Assembly (NCBI GenBank): GCA_903858475.1
Contig: CAIOIZ010000099.1
Coordinates: 1 to 55,090, forward strand
Source of the DNA: an uncultured Bacteroidota bacterium
GTDB lineage: Bacteria; Bacteroidota; Bacteroidia; Chitinophagales; Chitinophagaceae
DNA length: 55,090 bases
Reading direction: 5' to 3'
Shown here piece by piece: positions 25,621 to 35,380 of this stretch. Positions within the stretch are counted from its first letter, which is position 1, and each line of letters starts with the position of its first letter. Both the position numbers and the translations under genes were made by a program. The notes beneath the pieces were generated by a model, which did not search any database, had not been told where the DNA came from, and saw nothing but the letters and a program-made list of their open reading frames with translations.

Positions 25621-25837
25621 GCCTGCAGTTGTTTAACAGCATTAATAATGTGGTGTAATGAAATGAATAGGGTACGGAAAAATCAGGTGGGTTTATTAAT
25701 GATATTCTTCCAAATACTCATGCAAGCTTATTTGATGCAAAACTACAAAAGCCCAAGCGGGCAGCATATGATTTAAATCAGTTATTGAACAATTATTAGT
25801 AGTAAAAGGATGGTAAAAATTTGCAGGGATCCCTTTT

Positions 25838-25857
25838 CAGATTAAAATTTTAATCTG
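25838..25857. repeat. Perfect 20-bp palindrome over a stop codon
   Basis: CAGATTAAAATTTTAATCTG reads the same on both strands. It contains the TAA stop of the gene ending at 25850. A second short palindrome, AGGGATCCCT, lies at 25825-25834. The pair may act in transcript ending or 3'-end stability of the nuo operon. A normal loop-and-T-run terminator is not seen. Confidence 0.6.
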
Positions 25858-26236
25858 TTTCGTAATACGGCACTTCATCTTGACTAATATTGTCTTTTTG
25901 CTCCCAATAGGCAAGTGTAACGACATGCCCGTCAGCAGTTTTGAGTGCTCTTCCAAAAATAGCATTGATGCTATTAAAAGTATAATCTGTAACGCCCACA
26001 GTAAAGGTTTCTGGTGCTGCAGGTGGAGGTGCCACTACTGGTGGAACTTCCCCTTCTTTCGGTGCTGCTACTGGCGCTGCTTTGGGTGCAGGAGTAGGCG
26101 CCGCAACTACCGTGTATCCATTAGATTCTAATATTGATTTTAAAAAAGCAACCCTGGCAGGATTTACTTTTTTTTCAACGATGCCACATTTAATGCCATC
26201 CAGTTCTTCAAATTCGTGATTTTTATTAATTGCCAT
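25850..26236 (-). CDS. Pro/Ala-rich protein at the end of the nuo operon
   Basis: This 128-residue protein lies 18 bp after nuoN on the same strand, so it is the last gene of the complex I operon. Residues 1-44 are a compact charged domain (HEFEELDGIKCGIVEKK), 45-76 a flexible Pro/Ala-rich linker, and 77-128 a second small domain (FTVGVTDYTFNSINAIFGRALKT). It has no signal peptide or membrane segment. I do not recognise a family. Position suggests a complex I accessory or assembly factor, but nothing in the sequence proves it. Confidence 0.7.
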   Translation of the reverse strand: MAINKNHEFEELDGIKCGIVEKKVNPARVAFLKSILESNGYTVVAAPTPAPKAAPVAAPKEGEVPPVVAPPPAAPETFTVGVTDYTFNSINAIFGRALKTADGHVVTLAYWEQKDNISQDEVPYYETD

Positions 26237-26254
26237 GGTTAATAGTCGTTATAA

Positions 26255-27658
26255 TCATTTTACCAGTGATACTATATAATCGTATACCCAACTTAGGATA
26301 CCGAGTAAAACTATGCCTGCACCGCAAAGCAATAAAGCCAATTTTGCTGAAGCAGGAATATTGATTTTTTCAATTGGCTGTTCAGACTTATCCATGAATA
26401 CTGCTCTTACCACTTTCAAATAATAGAATAACGATATCATCATATTCAAAGCAGCAATAATGATAAACCAATAAGAGGCTTTGGATGCACCTGCTGTGAT
26501 GAGAAATAATTTTCCAAAGAATCCGGCTGTTGGTGGAATACCCGCTAATGAAAACAATGCGATCGCTAAAACCCAACTAAGAAAAGGATTAGTAGCATAC
26601 ATTCCTTTATAATCATCAATCGTTTCCTTTCCGGTTTGATTAGATATTAATTCAGCAACCCCAAATGCAGCCAAATTGCTGAATACATAAATGAGTACAA
26701 AATATACTACAGCACTGAGGCCTTCAGGTGCACCACTGCTAATACCTACCAGAATAAAACCAACTTGTGCAATGGAGGAGAACGCCAGGAATCTTTTGAA
26801 TTGCTGTTGACGCAATGCAAATAGATTACCCACTAACATGGTAGCAACGGACAAGATGACCAACATATTGTACCATACCTCTTCCATTGGGCGAAATACT
26901 TTATACAAGGCAGTGATAAATATAAAGGCAATCGCCCCTTTTGAAACAACAGATAGAAAAGAAGTAACTGCAATAGGTGCACCTTCGTATACATCTGCTG
27001 TATATAAATGGAAAGGCACAATAGAAAGTTTGAATGCAAATGCAGCAAATAAAAATATAAATGCAAATAGCTGCAATGGACTACCATTCAACAAGGCTGG
27101 TAATGCTACAAAATCAATTGTACCAGTGGCGCCATACAACAATGAAATACCAAACAATAAAATGCCAGAGGAAAAGGCAGAAGATAAAATCATTTTCATG
27201 GCCGCTTCTGAAGAACGTCTTTTTTCCAAGTCGAAATTAGCAATGGCAGCAATAGGTATGGTCGCCAATTCCAATGACAAATAAAACATCAACAAATTAC
27301 CGGCAGAAATCATGAAGAACATACCCAAAAGTGCAGATAGCATCAAGAGAAAAAATTCAGCTAGATGATCTGACTTTTTTAACCACCCAACACAAAGTAA
27401 AGAAATCAAATAGGTGGCAAGACTTAATATATTTTTCTGGAACACCATCAGCGCAGTAGTATTATACATGCCGCCAAATAATATACCTTCTTTATTGAAG
27501 AAAAATCCAATTACAAAATTGGTCAGCAAAAGCAATTGAATCAATGGCAATAAGGTTTCATTCTTAATGCCCTTCCCAATTTTTATGAACAACAGAATAA
27601 AGATGATAAATGTTACCACCAGTTCCTGTTTCATCAGTATCAATAGATCAGTTGTCAT
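26255..27658 (-). CDS. nuoN: NADH-quinone oxidoreductase subunit N
   Basis: This 467-residue antiporter-like membrane subunit of complex I has about 14 helices and carries one of the proton paths. The proton_antipo_M region is clear: KLSIVPFHLYTADVYEGAPIAVTSFLSVVSKGA around residues 215-245, including the conserved Lys residues in transmembrane helices. Its start directly follows the stop of nuoM, so the two are tightly coupled in the operon. Confidence 0.95.
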   Translation of the reverse strand: MTTDLLILMKQELVVTFIIFILLFIKIGKGIKNETLLPLIQLLLLTNFVIGFFFNKEGILFGGMYNTTALMVFQKNILSLATYLISLLCVGWLKKSDHLAEFFLLMLSALLGMFFMISAGNLLMFYLSLELATIPIAAIANFDLEKRRSSEAAMKMILSSAFSSGILLFGISLLYGATGTIDFVALPALLNGSPLQLFAFIFLFAAFAFKLSIVPFHLYTADVYEGAPIAVTSFLSVVSKGAIAFIFITALYKVFRPMEEVWYNMLVILSVATMLVGNLFALRQQQFKRFLAFSSIAQVGFILVGISSGAPEGLSAVVYFVLIYVFSNLAAFGVAELISNQTGKETIDDYKGMYATNPFLSWVLAIALFSLAGIPPTAGFFGKLFLITAGASKASYWFIIIAALNMMISLFYYLKVVRAVFMDKSEQPIEKINIPASAKLALLLCGAGIVLLGILSWVYDYIVSLVK

Positions 27659-29134
27659 TTATTTGCCTGTCAGTTTGTTAATAATAATTTCTGTACCGGG
27701 TGTAATTAAATCATTCAGCCAGAAGGGTGCTAATCCAATGGCCAATATACCTGCCAATAAAACACCTGCGGCCAGTTTTTCATTCCAACTAGCATCAGGT
27801 AAATTTTTAAACTCCTCTTTAATAGGTCCCATCGCAGTTTTTCCAATAGCTCTTAGGATATAAACGGCCGTTACTACAATCGACATACAAGCAGCAATGG
27901 TAGCAATGCGGTAAAACATTCCGGGGTTTTGCCAAGCACCCATGAAAACAGTCATTTCGGCAACAAAGCCACTTAGTCCGGGTAAACCCAAAGAACAAAG
28001 TCCTACAATAAATAAAATAGTTGTTATAAAGGGCATTGATTTCATGAGGCCGCCCATTTCATTCACTTGTCTTGTATGAGTTCGTTGGTATACCATTCCA
28101 ATAACGGCGAAGAAAAGGGCTGTCATTAAACCATGACTTACCATTTGCATCACTGCACCCGTGAGGGCAGTTTTGGTTAACATACCGATACCAAGTAAAA
28201 CAAAACCACAATGGCTTATAGAAGAATAGGCGTTGATATATTTCAAATCTTTCTGCATCATGGTAGCGAATGCACCATATAAAATAGCAATAGAAGAAAG
28301 TACAATAATATAAGGTGCATATTGATGTGCTGCATCAGGCATCATAAATGTAGCTACCCGCAAACATCCATAGCCACCTAGCTTCATAGAAATGCCAGCC
28401 AAAAACATCGATCCTGCTGTTGGCGCAGAGGAGTGACCATCGGGCACCCAAGTATGAAAGGGAAACAAAGCAGTAAAAACACCAAAGCCAATAAATAAAA
28501 GTGGGAAGCAAATTTTTTGTGTCAATGGAGAAAGATGCAATTGAGATAATTTGATTAAATCAAAAGTTCTTTCCTCTCCGCTAAAATAAACACCCAACAA
28601 GCCCACCAATACCAGTGCCGATCCTCCCATAAGCATCAAGGCCAACTTATTGGCACTGTATTCTTTTTTTCCACTACCCCAAATACCAATGAGTAAATAT
28701 TTAGGAATCACCGCAATTTCGAGGAAGAAGAATAGAATAAAGAGATCCAAAGAAATAAAAAATCCATAGGCACCAAAACTCAATAATATCAATAGAAAAT
28801 AAAATTCCTTGGTCATTTTTTCTACATTCCAAGATACCAATACACCTGCCAATACTACAAATGCAGTCAATAGTATCATCGCCAAAGCAATACCGTCTAC
28901 GCCTACATGAAAATTGATGCCCCAAGTTGGAAACCAACTATACGTTTGTTGAAACAACATACCAGTAGCGCCGCTTGCACTTGCTTTTTGAAAATAATAA
29001 TAGAGTGCCAGTGAAAGAATCAATTGCACTGATGCCCCAGCAAAAGACACCCATTTTACCTGCTGTTGGTTACGACTCATGAGTACCAACACGGCAGTTA
29101 ATAATGGTATTCCTAATAATAATAATAAATTCAT
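27659..29134 (-). CDS. nuoM: NADH-quinone oxidoreductase subunit M
   Basis: This 491-residue antiporter-like subunit has about 14 helices. Diagnostic strings are LFPFHTWVPDGHSSAPTAGSMFLAGISMKLGGYG (around 220-255) and the conserved Glu in the fifth helix region (FFFLEIAVIPKYLLIG). It lies between nuoL (39 bp upstream) and nuoN (directly adjacent). Confidence 0.95.
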   Translation of the reverse strand: MNLLLLLGIPLLTAVLVLMSRNQQQVKWVSFAGASVQLILSLALYYYFQKASASGATGMLFQQTYSWFPTWGINFHVGVDGIALAMILLTAFVVLAGVLVSWNVEKMTKEFYFLLILLSFGAYGFFISLDLFILFFFLEIAVIPKYLLIGIWGSGKKEYSANKLALMLMGGSALVLVGLLGVYFSGEERTFDLIKLSQLHLSPLTQKICFPLLFIGFGVFTALFPFHTWVPDGHSSAPTAGSMFLAGISMKLGGYGCLRVATFMMPDAAHQYAPYIIVLSSIAILYGAFATMMQKDLKYINAYSSISHCGFVLLGIGMLTKTALTGAVMQMVSHGLMTALFFAVIGMVYQRTHTRQVNEMGGLMKSMPFITTILFIVGLCSLGLPGLSGFVAEMTVFMGAWQNPGMFYRIATIAACMSIVVTAVYILRAIGKTAMGPIKEEFKNLPDASWNEKLAAGVLLAGILAIGLAPFWLNDLITPGTEIIINKLTGK

Positions 29135-29173
29135 TCCTAATTAATTTTATTCCTGCGCTTGGCAGTGCTTAGT

Positions 29174-31105
29174 TTATTTCCAGATATAAAGGAATATCAA
29201 CACCAATCCAAAAACACCTGCGAAAAAATAGGCAGCATATTGTTGTACTCGACCAGACTGCATTCCTTTAATCTTTGCTGAAATCATTGTGGTGGCATTA
29301 CCTGTTGCGTTTACTAATCCATCAACCACATTTTTATCAAACCAAGCAGCAGGCCTTCCAATTAAATTGAACAATATTTTTTTAGTGATAAAAAGATAGA
29401 GTTCATCTATATAAAATTTATGATAGACTGTTTTGTAGATTCCACCCAAGCTATTGGCTAAATTGGTAGCCTTATTAGATTGTTTTTTATACATAACAAA
29501 TGCCAGCAGGATTCCTGATAGCCCGATTAATACGGGTGCCGCAGAAAATGCCAGGTGAAAATGCGATTCTAATTTAGCGCCATCTGAACTTACAAAGTTG
29601 CCGAATGGGATAAAGCCCGCGGCGGCGGCCCCAATGGCTAATAATACCAAGGGCATCATCATTGCAAATCCGCCTTCGCCATGATGCTTGTCGTGCTGTG
29701 TTGCAGGTTCCTTACTCCAAAAAATATTAAAGTATAAACGGAACATATAAAATGCTGTCAGACCAGAAGTAAGTAAGGCGACATAATAAATGGTTTTGTT
29801 GCCATTAAAAGCTGCCAATAAAATTTCCTCCTTACTAAAGAAGCCTGCAAATGGAGGAACACCAGCTATAGCTAAACAGGCAATTAAAAAGGTAATATGC
29901 GTGATGGGCAATAATTTTCGAAGTCCGCCCATATCCTTCATTTCATTGCTGTGTACGTAGTGAATGACAGCGCCGGCACCCAAGAACAATAATGCTTTGA
30001 ACATGGCGTGTGTGAATAAATGAAACATGGAAGCCGTAAAACCCAGTCCATTTTCGCCTCCATATTTGCTCACTCCTAGCGCAAATAACATAAATCCAAT
30101 TTGCGACATGGTAGAATAAGCCAACACTCTTTTAATATCTGTTTGCGTGCAAGCAATCATCGCCGCAAAGATGGCAGAGAATGCACCCACCCAACCAACA
30201 ATTTCCAATACAGCAGGAGTGGTTAGTGCAAATACAGGAAATAAACGTGCCACTAAGAATACACCTGCTACCACCATGGTAGCCGCATGAATCAATGCCG
30301 ATACGGGTGTAGGACCTTCCATTGCATCGGGTAACCATATATGTAATGGAAACATTGCACTCTTACCTGCACCTCCGATAAATACCAAGGCCATACCCCA
30401 AGAAATTGCAGATACTCCTAAGAAAGAAGCAGTGACTGCATTTTTCATAGCAGCAGACTCAGGAGTAGTAAGTGTATTTATCAGTGTAGCAAAATCTAAA
30501 GTGCCGGAATAAAAAGAAAGAATTAAAATACCAATTAGAAAACCCAAGTCAGCAAAACGGGTAACGATAAACGCTTTTTTACAAGCCGCCACTGCCGATG
30601 GTTTATTATAATAAAAACCAATTAATAAGAAAGAGGATAACCCCACCAATTCCCAGAAAATATAAATCTGGAATAGATTAGAGGATAGTACCAGGCCAAG
30701 CATTGAAAAAGTAAAGAGCATCAAGTAAGCATAATAGGTAGCAAACCTTTCTTCTCCTTTAACATAGGCCAAACTATAAATATGCACCATCAGCGAAACA
30801 AAAGTAACTACCAACAACATCATCACAGAAATGGGATCAATCAGTGCTCCCATATCAATGGAAAGCGTGTCGGTAAACCGTAGCCAGGTGTATTGAAAGG
30901 CAATTGTTTTCGGATATACCCCACCGTTAGCATGTGTAAAATAATCATAGGCCACATATACCGATAAACCGAAGGCAGTTAATAATAATAGGGTGGCAAT
31001 GATGCCAGACGTCTCTTTAAAAAATTTCCTTCCAAAAAGACCGAGCATTAGAAAGCCGGCCAGTGGCAATAAAGGAATCAGTGCTATATATACTGGGTTC
31101 ATCAT
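29174..31105 (-). CDS. nuoL: NADH-quinone oxidoreductase subunit L
   Basis: This 643-residue distal antiporter-like subunit has a C-terminal extension (about 540-643) that forms the long amphipathic helix along the membrane arm. Signatures are FWELVGLSSFLLIGFYY and PLHIWLPDAMEGPTPVSALIHAATMVVAGVFLVAR. Length is normal for the family. Its start directly abuts the end of nuoK. Confidence 0.95.
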   Translation of the reverse strand: MMNPVYIALIPLLPLAGFLMLGLFGRKFFKETSGIIATLLLLTAFGLSVYVAYDYFTHANGGVYPKTIAFQYTWLRFTDTLSIDMGALIDPISVMMLLVVTFVSLMVHIYSLAYVKGEERFATYYAYLMLFTFSMLGLVLSSNLFQIYIFWELVGLSSFLLIGFYYNKPSAVAACKKAFIVTRFADLGFLIGILILSFYSGTLDFATLINTLTTPESAAMKNAVTASFLGVSAISWGMALVFIGGAGKSAMFPLHIWLPDAMEGPTPVSALIHAATMVVAGVFLVARLFPVFALTTPAVLEIVGWVGAFSAIFAAMIACTQTDIKRVLAYSTMSQIGFMLFALGVSKYGGENGLGFTASMFHLFTHAMFKALLFLGAGAVIHYVHSNEMKDMGGLRKLLPITHITFLIACLAIAGVPPFAGFFSKEEILLAAFNGNKTIYYVALLTSGLTAFYMFRLYFNIFWSKEPATQHDKHHGEGGFAMMMPLVLLAIGAAAAGFIPFGNFVSSDGAKLESHFHLAFSAAPVLIGLSGILLAFVMYKKQSNKATNLANSLGGIYKTVYHKFYIDELYLFITKKILFNLIGRPAAWFDKNVVDGLVNATGNATTMISAKIKGMQSGRVQQYAAYFFAGVFGLVLIFLYIWK

Positions 31106-31420
31106 TTAATATTTCATTTCTCCCGCGTCTTCCACATCGATGGATTGATGACTGCGGTATAGATTGATAATAATGGCAATGGCTACTGCAGCTTCTGCCG
31201 CTGCAATGGCAATAACAAATAAACTAAAAAACAGTCCGTCCATTTTATGTGGCCAAACATATTTGTTGAAGGCAATAAAATTGAGGTTCACACTGTTTAA
31301 AATCAACTCAATACTCATCAGCATTGTGATTAAGTTTCTTCTTGTAAAAAAACCAAATACACCTATGAAGAAAAGTGCTGCGCTGATAATTAGTATATGA
31401 TATAATCCGGGTTGCATCAT
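31106..31420 (-). CDS. nuoK: NADH-quinone oxidoreductase subunit K
   Basis: This 104-residue subunit has three helices. The two conserved membrane glutamates are visible in MSIELILNSVNLN and AAAEAAVAIAI. It overlaps nuoJ by 4 bp, a typical stop-start coupling. Confidence 0.95.
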   Translation of the reverse strand: MMQPGLYHILIISAALFFIGVFGFFTRRNLITMLMSIELILNSVNLNFIAFNKYVWPHKMDGLFFSLFVIAIAAAEAAVAIAIIINLYRSHQSIDVEDAGEMKY

Positions 31421-31935
31421 GTTGTTTGAGGTTTAGAACGCATGGCAATAACTATACAACCAATCAAGGCTGCCAATAATAACATACTTACCAGTTCAAA
31501 TGGCAAAGCATAGCCCTCTTCTTTTACGCCGAGCATTTGTGTACCAATATCTGCTACTTTTGGAGTAAGGGTCAAATCTTTGCTAATGGGAAAATTATGC
31601 TGGAAGAGTTGTATTAATACCAAAGCAAACCCGCAGAATGCTGCCAATGCAGAGAAGACAGTTCTTCCTAATTTTTGAGACGGCATTTTTTCGCCTGCAC
31701 TTTGTGTAAGGAATATTGAAAATATTATCAATACCACAATACCGCCCACATACACTACTATTTGTACAGCGGCAATGAATTGATAATCCAGCCAAAAATA
31801 AATGCCCGCAATGCCAATCAATGCAAACAGCAATGAAATTGCAGCCCGCAAAATATTGGTGGCTGTTACAGCTAGAATGCCACTTACAACGGTAAGCAGG
31901 GCCAGCAGATAAAATATAATTGTTGATCCTTCCAT
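31417..31935 (-). CDS. nuoJ: NADH-quinone oxidoreductase subunit J
   Basis: This 172-residue subunit has five helices and the conserved YVGGIVVLIIFSIFLT (the third-helix region with the essential Gly/Tyr motif). It overlaps nuoI by one base. Standard length. Confidence 0.95.
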   Translation of the reverse strand: MEGSTIIFYLLALLTVVSGILAVTATNILRAAISLLFALIGIAGIYFWLDYQFIAAVQIVVYVGGIVVLIIFSIFLTQSAGEKMPSQKLGRTVFSALAAFCGFALVLIQLFQHNFPISKDLTLTPKVADIGTQMLGVKEEGYALPFELVSMLLLAALIGCIVIAMRSKPQTT

Positions 31936-32411
31936 TATTCTACTCCGTCCATTATTTTGGAATCGGGATTGTTTAAAATTTTTGTCAATAGGTTTCTATC
32001 ATACACACTGTGTTCAAATGTTTGTGCCATTATAATTGCATCGGAAGGGCAAGCCACCACACATAAATTACACATGGTGCAAAGTTCGAGGTGATACACC
32101 AGTTTATCAATCGCTTTCTTTTTCTTTCCTTCTGGGCTGATATCGAATTTAGTAACTACTTTGATTGTTCCATTCGGACAAGCCAGTTCACAGGCCGTGC
32201 ACCCAGTACAGCGATGTTCATTTTTTTCATCATGCGGCATTACTACTTCACCTTTGAAACGTTCCGGCAAATGCAGCGTATCTCTGTTATCAGGATACTG
32301 TTCCGTAATAATTTCTTTGTGATGGGTGAAATAATAAAGTGTACGCCTCATCCCGATGGCCAAGGATTTTACGGCACCGAAAACTTCTTGTATGTATTTT
32401 ACTATAAACAT
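31935..32411 (-). CDS. nuoI: NADH-quinone oxidoreductase subunit I
   Basis: This 158-residue peripheral-arm subunit carries two 4Fe-4S clusters: CTGCTACELACP (about 71-82) and CTMCNLCVVACP (about 112-123). It connects the hydrophilic arm to NuoB. In a complex without NuoEFG this subunit would be at or near the electron entry point. It lies 39 bp downstream of the 56-aa membrane protein gene. Confidence 0.95.
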   Translation of the reverse strand: MFIVKYIQEVFGAVKSLAIGMRRTLYYFTHHKEIITEQYPDNRDTLHLPERFKGEVVMPHDEKNEHRCTGCTACELACPNGTIKVVTKFDISPEGKKKKAIDKLVYHLELCTMCNLCVVACPSDAIIMAQTFEHSVYDRNLLTKILNNPDSKIMDGVE

Positions 32412-32450
32412 GTATTATTTTATTGAACAGGGCCGTGATTGCCACTGTAA

Positions 32451-32621
32451 TTATTTTTTCGACTTCTTAATAATGAATGCGCCTACCAAGGTCAAGAGAA
32501 TAGAAGCCAAGAGCCCTTTTCCTGTTAACCCTGATTTTTTACCCATAAAATAAGCTACTGCATGTCGTACCACTAAGGCGACGCCCAGCAAGCCAATAAT
32601 ATATCCTATAAATTTCAACAT
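32451..32621 (-). CDS. 56-residue membrane protein inside the nuo operon
   Basis: An intact short frame runs from ATG 32619-32621 to TAA 32451-32453: a first hydrophobic helix (residues 4-26, FIGYIIGLLGVALVVRHAVAY), a basic Gly/Lys loop (27-36) and a second helix (37-51, GLLASILLTLVGAFI), ending in KKSKK. The two-helix hairpin with positive loop and tail, the correct strand and the 10-bp gap after nuoH support a real gene. Function is unknown. It could be a small complex I-associated subunit, or an unrelated passenger. Confidence 0.6.
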   Translation of the reverse strand: MLKFIGYIIGLLGVALVVRHAVAYFMGKKSGLTGKGLLASILLTLVGAFIIKKSKK

Positions 32622-32631
32622 ATACTATTCT

Positions 32632-33708
32632 TTAAAAATGCCATTTCATTATTGCAATCAGCGTAACCAACAAAAGGTTGAACATACTGATGGGCAATAA
32701 ATATTTCCATTCCAGATTTAATAATTGATCAATGCGCAAACGAGGGAATGTCCACCTGAACCACATAATTAGAAAAATCATAAAAAATGTTTTTCCAAAA
32801 AACCATATACTCGAGGGTATATAATCCATTACATGATTAAACCCTTCCCAATTACCAATATGAAAGGGCATCCATCCGCCTAAAAACAAAGTAGCGCCCA
32901 ATGCACATACTATAAATACATTGATGTATTCCGCCAGGAAGAATAGGGCGAATTTCATTCCTGAATATTCTGTGTGAAAACCTGCTGTTAATTCTGATTC
33001 CGCTTCTGCTAAATCAAAAGGTGCCCGATTGGTTTCTGCAGTAACTGCTATAATAAATACAACAAAAGCAATGATCACAGGAATATGTCCTTTAAAAATC
33101 CACCAACCATCGGCTTGTGAATAGATGATATCATTGATGCTCATGCTTCCGGTCAATACCACAATGGCCAATACGGAAAGTCCAGCTGATAATTCATAGC
33201 TCACAATCTGTGCGCCACTGCGCATGGCACCCATCAATGAATATTTATTATTGCTGGCCCATCCTGCCATCAAAATACTAATAACCATTATAGAAGAGAT
33301 CGCTGAAATATAGAGTACTCCAATATTCAGGTCCCACAATTGAAAGTCTTTGGCAAAAGCAATGGGAGCCATTAATAACATGGCTACAATCATGGCAATA
33401 AATGGTGCCAGATTGAATAAAAATTTGTCGGCGCCATTGGGCGTAAGCCCTTCTTTTACCAATAATTTCAAAGTGTCTGCTAGTGATTGTAATAATCCTT
33501 TAGGACCAACACGATTGGGGCCCAATCGAATTTGTATCCAAGCAGCTACTTTTCTTTCCATAATTACCAATACCAAACCCAATCCTGCGAAAAGACCAAT
33601 TACGGCAACGCCGGCAATGACCATTTCAAAAATAAGGGTCCAGGTAGGGTTGAAATTGGCATTCAACCAGACATGTATACTATTGGCAATATGATTAAAG
33701 CTCCACAT
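32632..33708 (-). CDS. nuoH: NADH-quinone oxidoreductase subunit H
   Basis: This 358-residue membrane subunit forms the quinone chamber. Signatures are AAWIQIRLGPNRVGPKGLLQSLADTLKLL (about 54-82), AETNRAPFDLAEAESELTAGFHTEYSG (about 223-249) and MWFRWTFPRLRIDQL. It begins 4 bp after the nuoD stop. In most operons nuoE, nuoF and nuoG lie between these two genes; here there is no room for them. Confidence 0.96.
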   Translation of the reverse strand: MWSFNHIANSIHVWLNANFNPTWTLIFEMVIAGVAVIGLFAGLGLVLVIMERKVAAWIQIRLGPNRVGPKGLLQSLADTLKLLVKEGLTPNGADKFLFNLAPFIAMIVAMLLMAPIAFAKDFQLWDLNIGVLYISAISSIMVISILMAGWASNNKYSLMGAMRSGAQIVSYELSAGLSVLAIVVLTGSMSINDIIYSQADGWWIFKGHIPVIIAFVVFIIAVTAETNRAPFDLAEAESELTAGFHTEYSGMKFALFFLAEYINVFIVCALGATLFLGGWMPFHIGNWEGFNHVMDYIPSSIWFFGKTFFMIFLIMWFRWTFPRLRIDQLLNLEWKYLLPISMFNLLLVTLIAIMKWHF

Positions 33709-33712
33709 AATT

Positions 33713-34852
33713 TTAACGATCGATATCAGGTATTACTAAATCCAGTGTTCCCATCATGGCCACCAAGTCGCCCAGTTTGCTTCCGCGGGCGATATGGTCC
33801 AATATTGATAAATTGGAAAATCCGGGTGAACGAAATTTAATTCTATAAGGAGTGGTACCACCTTCACTAACAATGTACACACCCAATTCGCCACGGGCTG
33901 TTTCCACTCTTGTATAATAATCTCCTTTGGGCAATTTCAATACGGCTTTGGTCTTTGCTTGAAAATCGCCTTCTGGAATATTATCAATTAATTGTTCGAT
34001 GATACGAATTGATTGTTGCATTTCGCGTATGCGTACCATGTACCTAGCAAATGAATCACCAGCTGTTTCTAGCACCTCTTCAAAATCTAATTTATCATAT
34101 ATTTCATAAGGATAAATCTTGCGTACATCACAACTTAGTCCACTACCTCTAGCAGCAGGACCAGTTACGCCATAGGAGAGTGCATCTTCCGGTTTGATAA
34201 TACCAACGCCCTTCATCCTATTTTGGAATATGATATTACCGGTAACCAGTTCATCATATTCATGAATTTTTAGTTTATATAATTGCAGAAAGGCTTTTAC
34301 TTTTTTCTGAAAATTGGGATGAATATCCTGCACTACTCCACCAGGCACCATATAATTCATGGTTAACCTAGCGCCACAGGTTTCTTCCATTATTTCATTG
34401 ATACTTTCTCTTTCTCTGAAAGCGTGAAAGAAAGGAGTGAAGGCACCCAAATCCATGGCCATCGAACCCCACCATAATTCATGCGATGCTACGCGAGTTA
34501 GCTCGTCCATCAAAACCCTTATCACTTGAGCACGGGCTGGCACTTCTATTTGTAACCCTTTCTCTACAACAAGCGCACAGGCGTGGTTATTGATATGAGC
34601 AGAGAGATAATCCATCCTACTGGTAACATAAATAAACTGACGGTAAGTAAGACTCTCGCACATTTTTTCAATGCTGCGATGGATATAACCCAAATGAGGC
34701 TCCACCTTACGAATGGTTTCACCGCTCAACGTAATGACGAGATGCAATACGCCATGCGTTGAAGGATGTTGCGGTCCTACGTTGATGATCAGTTCACCTT
34801 CAGGGGTTGTGCCTATTTCTTCAATCATGTATGCGTATCGGGTATTGAGCAT
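33713..34852 (-). CDS. nuoD: NADH-quinone oxidoreductase subunit D
   Basis: This 379-residue 49-kDa-type subunit is related to the large subunit of NiFe hydrogenases. NVGPQHPSTHGVL near residue 24 forms the quinone-binding loop; GYIHRSIEK and RMDYLSAHINN follow. It is separate from nuoC (67 bp gap), unlike the fused NuoCD of enterobacteria. Start at MLNTRYAYMIEE; a later Met at residue 9 is also possible. Confidence 0.95.
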   Translation of the reverse strand: MLNTRYAYMIEEIGTTPEGELIINVGPQHPSTHGVLHLVITLSGETIRKVEPHLGYIHRSIEKMCESLTYRQFIYVTSRMDYLSAHINNHACALVVEKGLQIEVPARAQVIRVLMDELTRVASHELWWGSMAMDLGAFTPFFHAFRERESINEIMEETCGARLTMNYMVPGGVVQDIHPNFQKKVKAFLQLYKLKIHEYDELVTGNIIFQNRMKGVGIIKPEDALSYGVTGPAARGSGLSCDVRKIYPYEIYDKLDFEEVLETAGDSFARYMVRIREMQQSIRIIEQLIDNIPEGDFQAKTKAVLKLPKGDYYTRVETARGELGVYIVSEGGTTPYRIKFRSPGFSNLSILDHIARGSKLGDLVAMMGTLDLVIPDIDR

Positions 34853-34919
34853 TCAGTTTCAAATTGCGTGTATCCTTTCAGGATAGTAGGCGATAGAAAA
34901 ACTGTTTACTTGTTCATTA

Positions 34920-35378
34920 TTAAAGCTTTATCATATTAATCGGGTCCACAAAATCTTTGCGCAATGGGTTCTTGCCTTCCCATCCATCGGGCAATATCAA
35001 TAACCTAAGGTCGGGATGATTCAGAAAGTTTACACCAAACATTTCGTATACTTCTCTTTCATGAAATTCGGCTGTTCGCCATAAATCGGAAACCGTTGCA
35101 ATAACTGGTTTTGCTGCATCCAATTTAACCTTTACCACCATATTGTGTCCAAATGTTCGAGAGGAAAGATGATACACCATGGTAAGGTGCGTCTTCCAGT
35201 CTACACAGGTTAAACAAAAAAGAAAATTAAAATTTAGTGTAGGCTCGGTGAGCAAGTTATTGGCCAATGCTGGCCAATCGGTGGGCTCCACCTGCATAGT
35301 AAGCCATTCGCCCCCTTCTTCAAAAGTGGCAGCAGGCAATAGTGCTGAGAGTTTAATTTTCAATTCTTCTTGCTGCAT
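34920..35378 (-). CDS. nuoC: NADH-quinone oxidoreductase subunit C
   Basis: This 152-residue 30-kDa-type subunit has the signature W-R-T-A-E-F-H-E-R-E-V-Y-E-M-F-G (about residues 106-121) and a C-terminal PLRKDF. It lies directly after nuoB (2-bp gap) on the same strand. Normal length for a stand-alone NuoC. Confidence 0.95.
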   Translation of the reverse strand: MQQEELKIKLSALLPAATFEEGGEWLTMQVEPTDWPALANNLLTEPTLNFNFLFCLTCVDWKTHLTMVYHLSSRTFGHNMVVKVKLDAAKPVIATVSDLWRTAEFHEREVYEMFGVNFLNHPDLRLLILPDGWEGKNPLRKDFVDPINMIKL

Positions 35379-35380
35379 AG

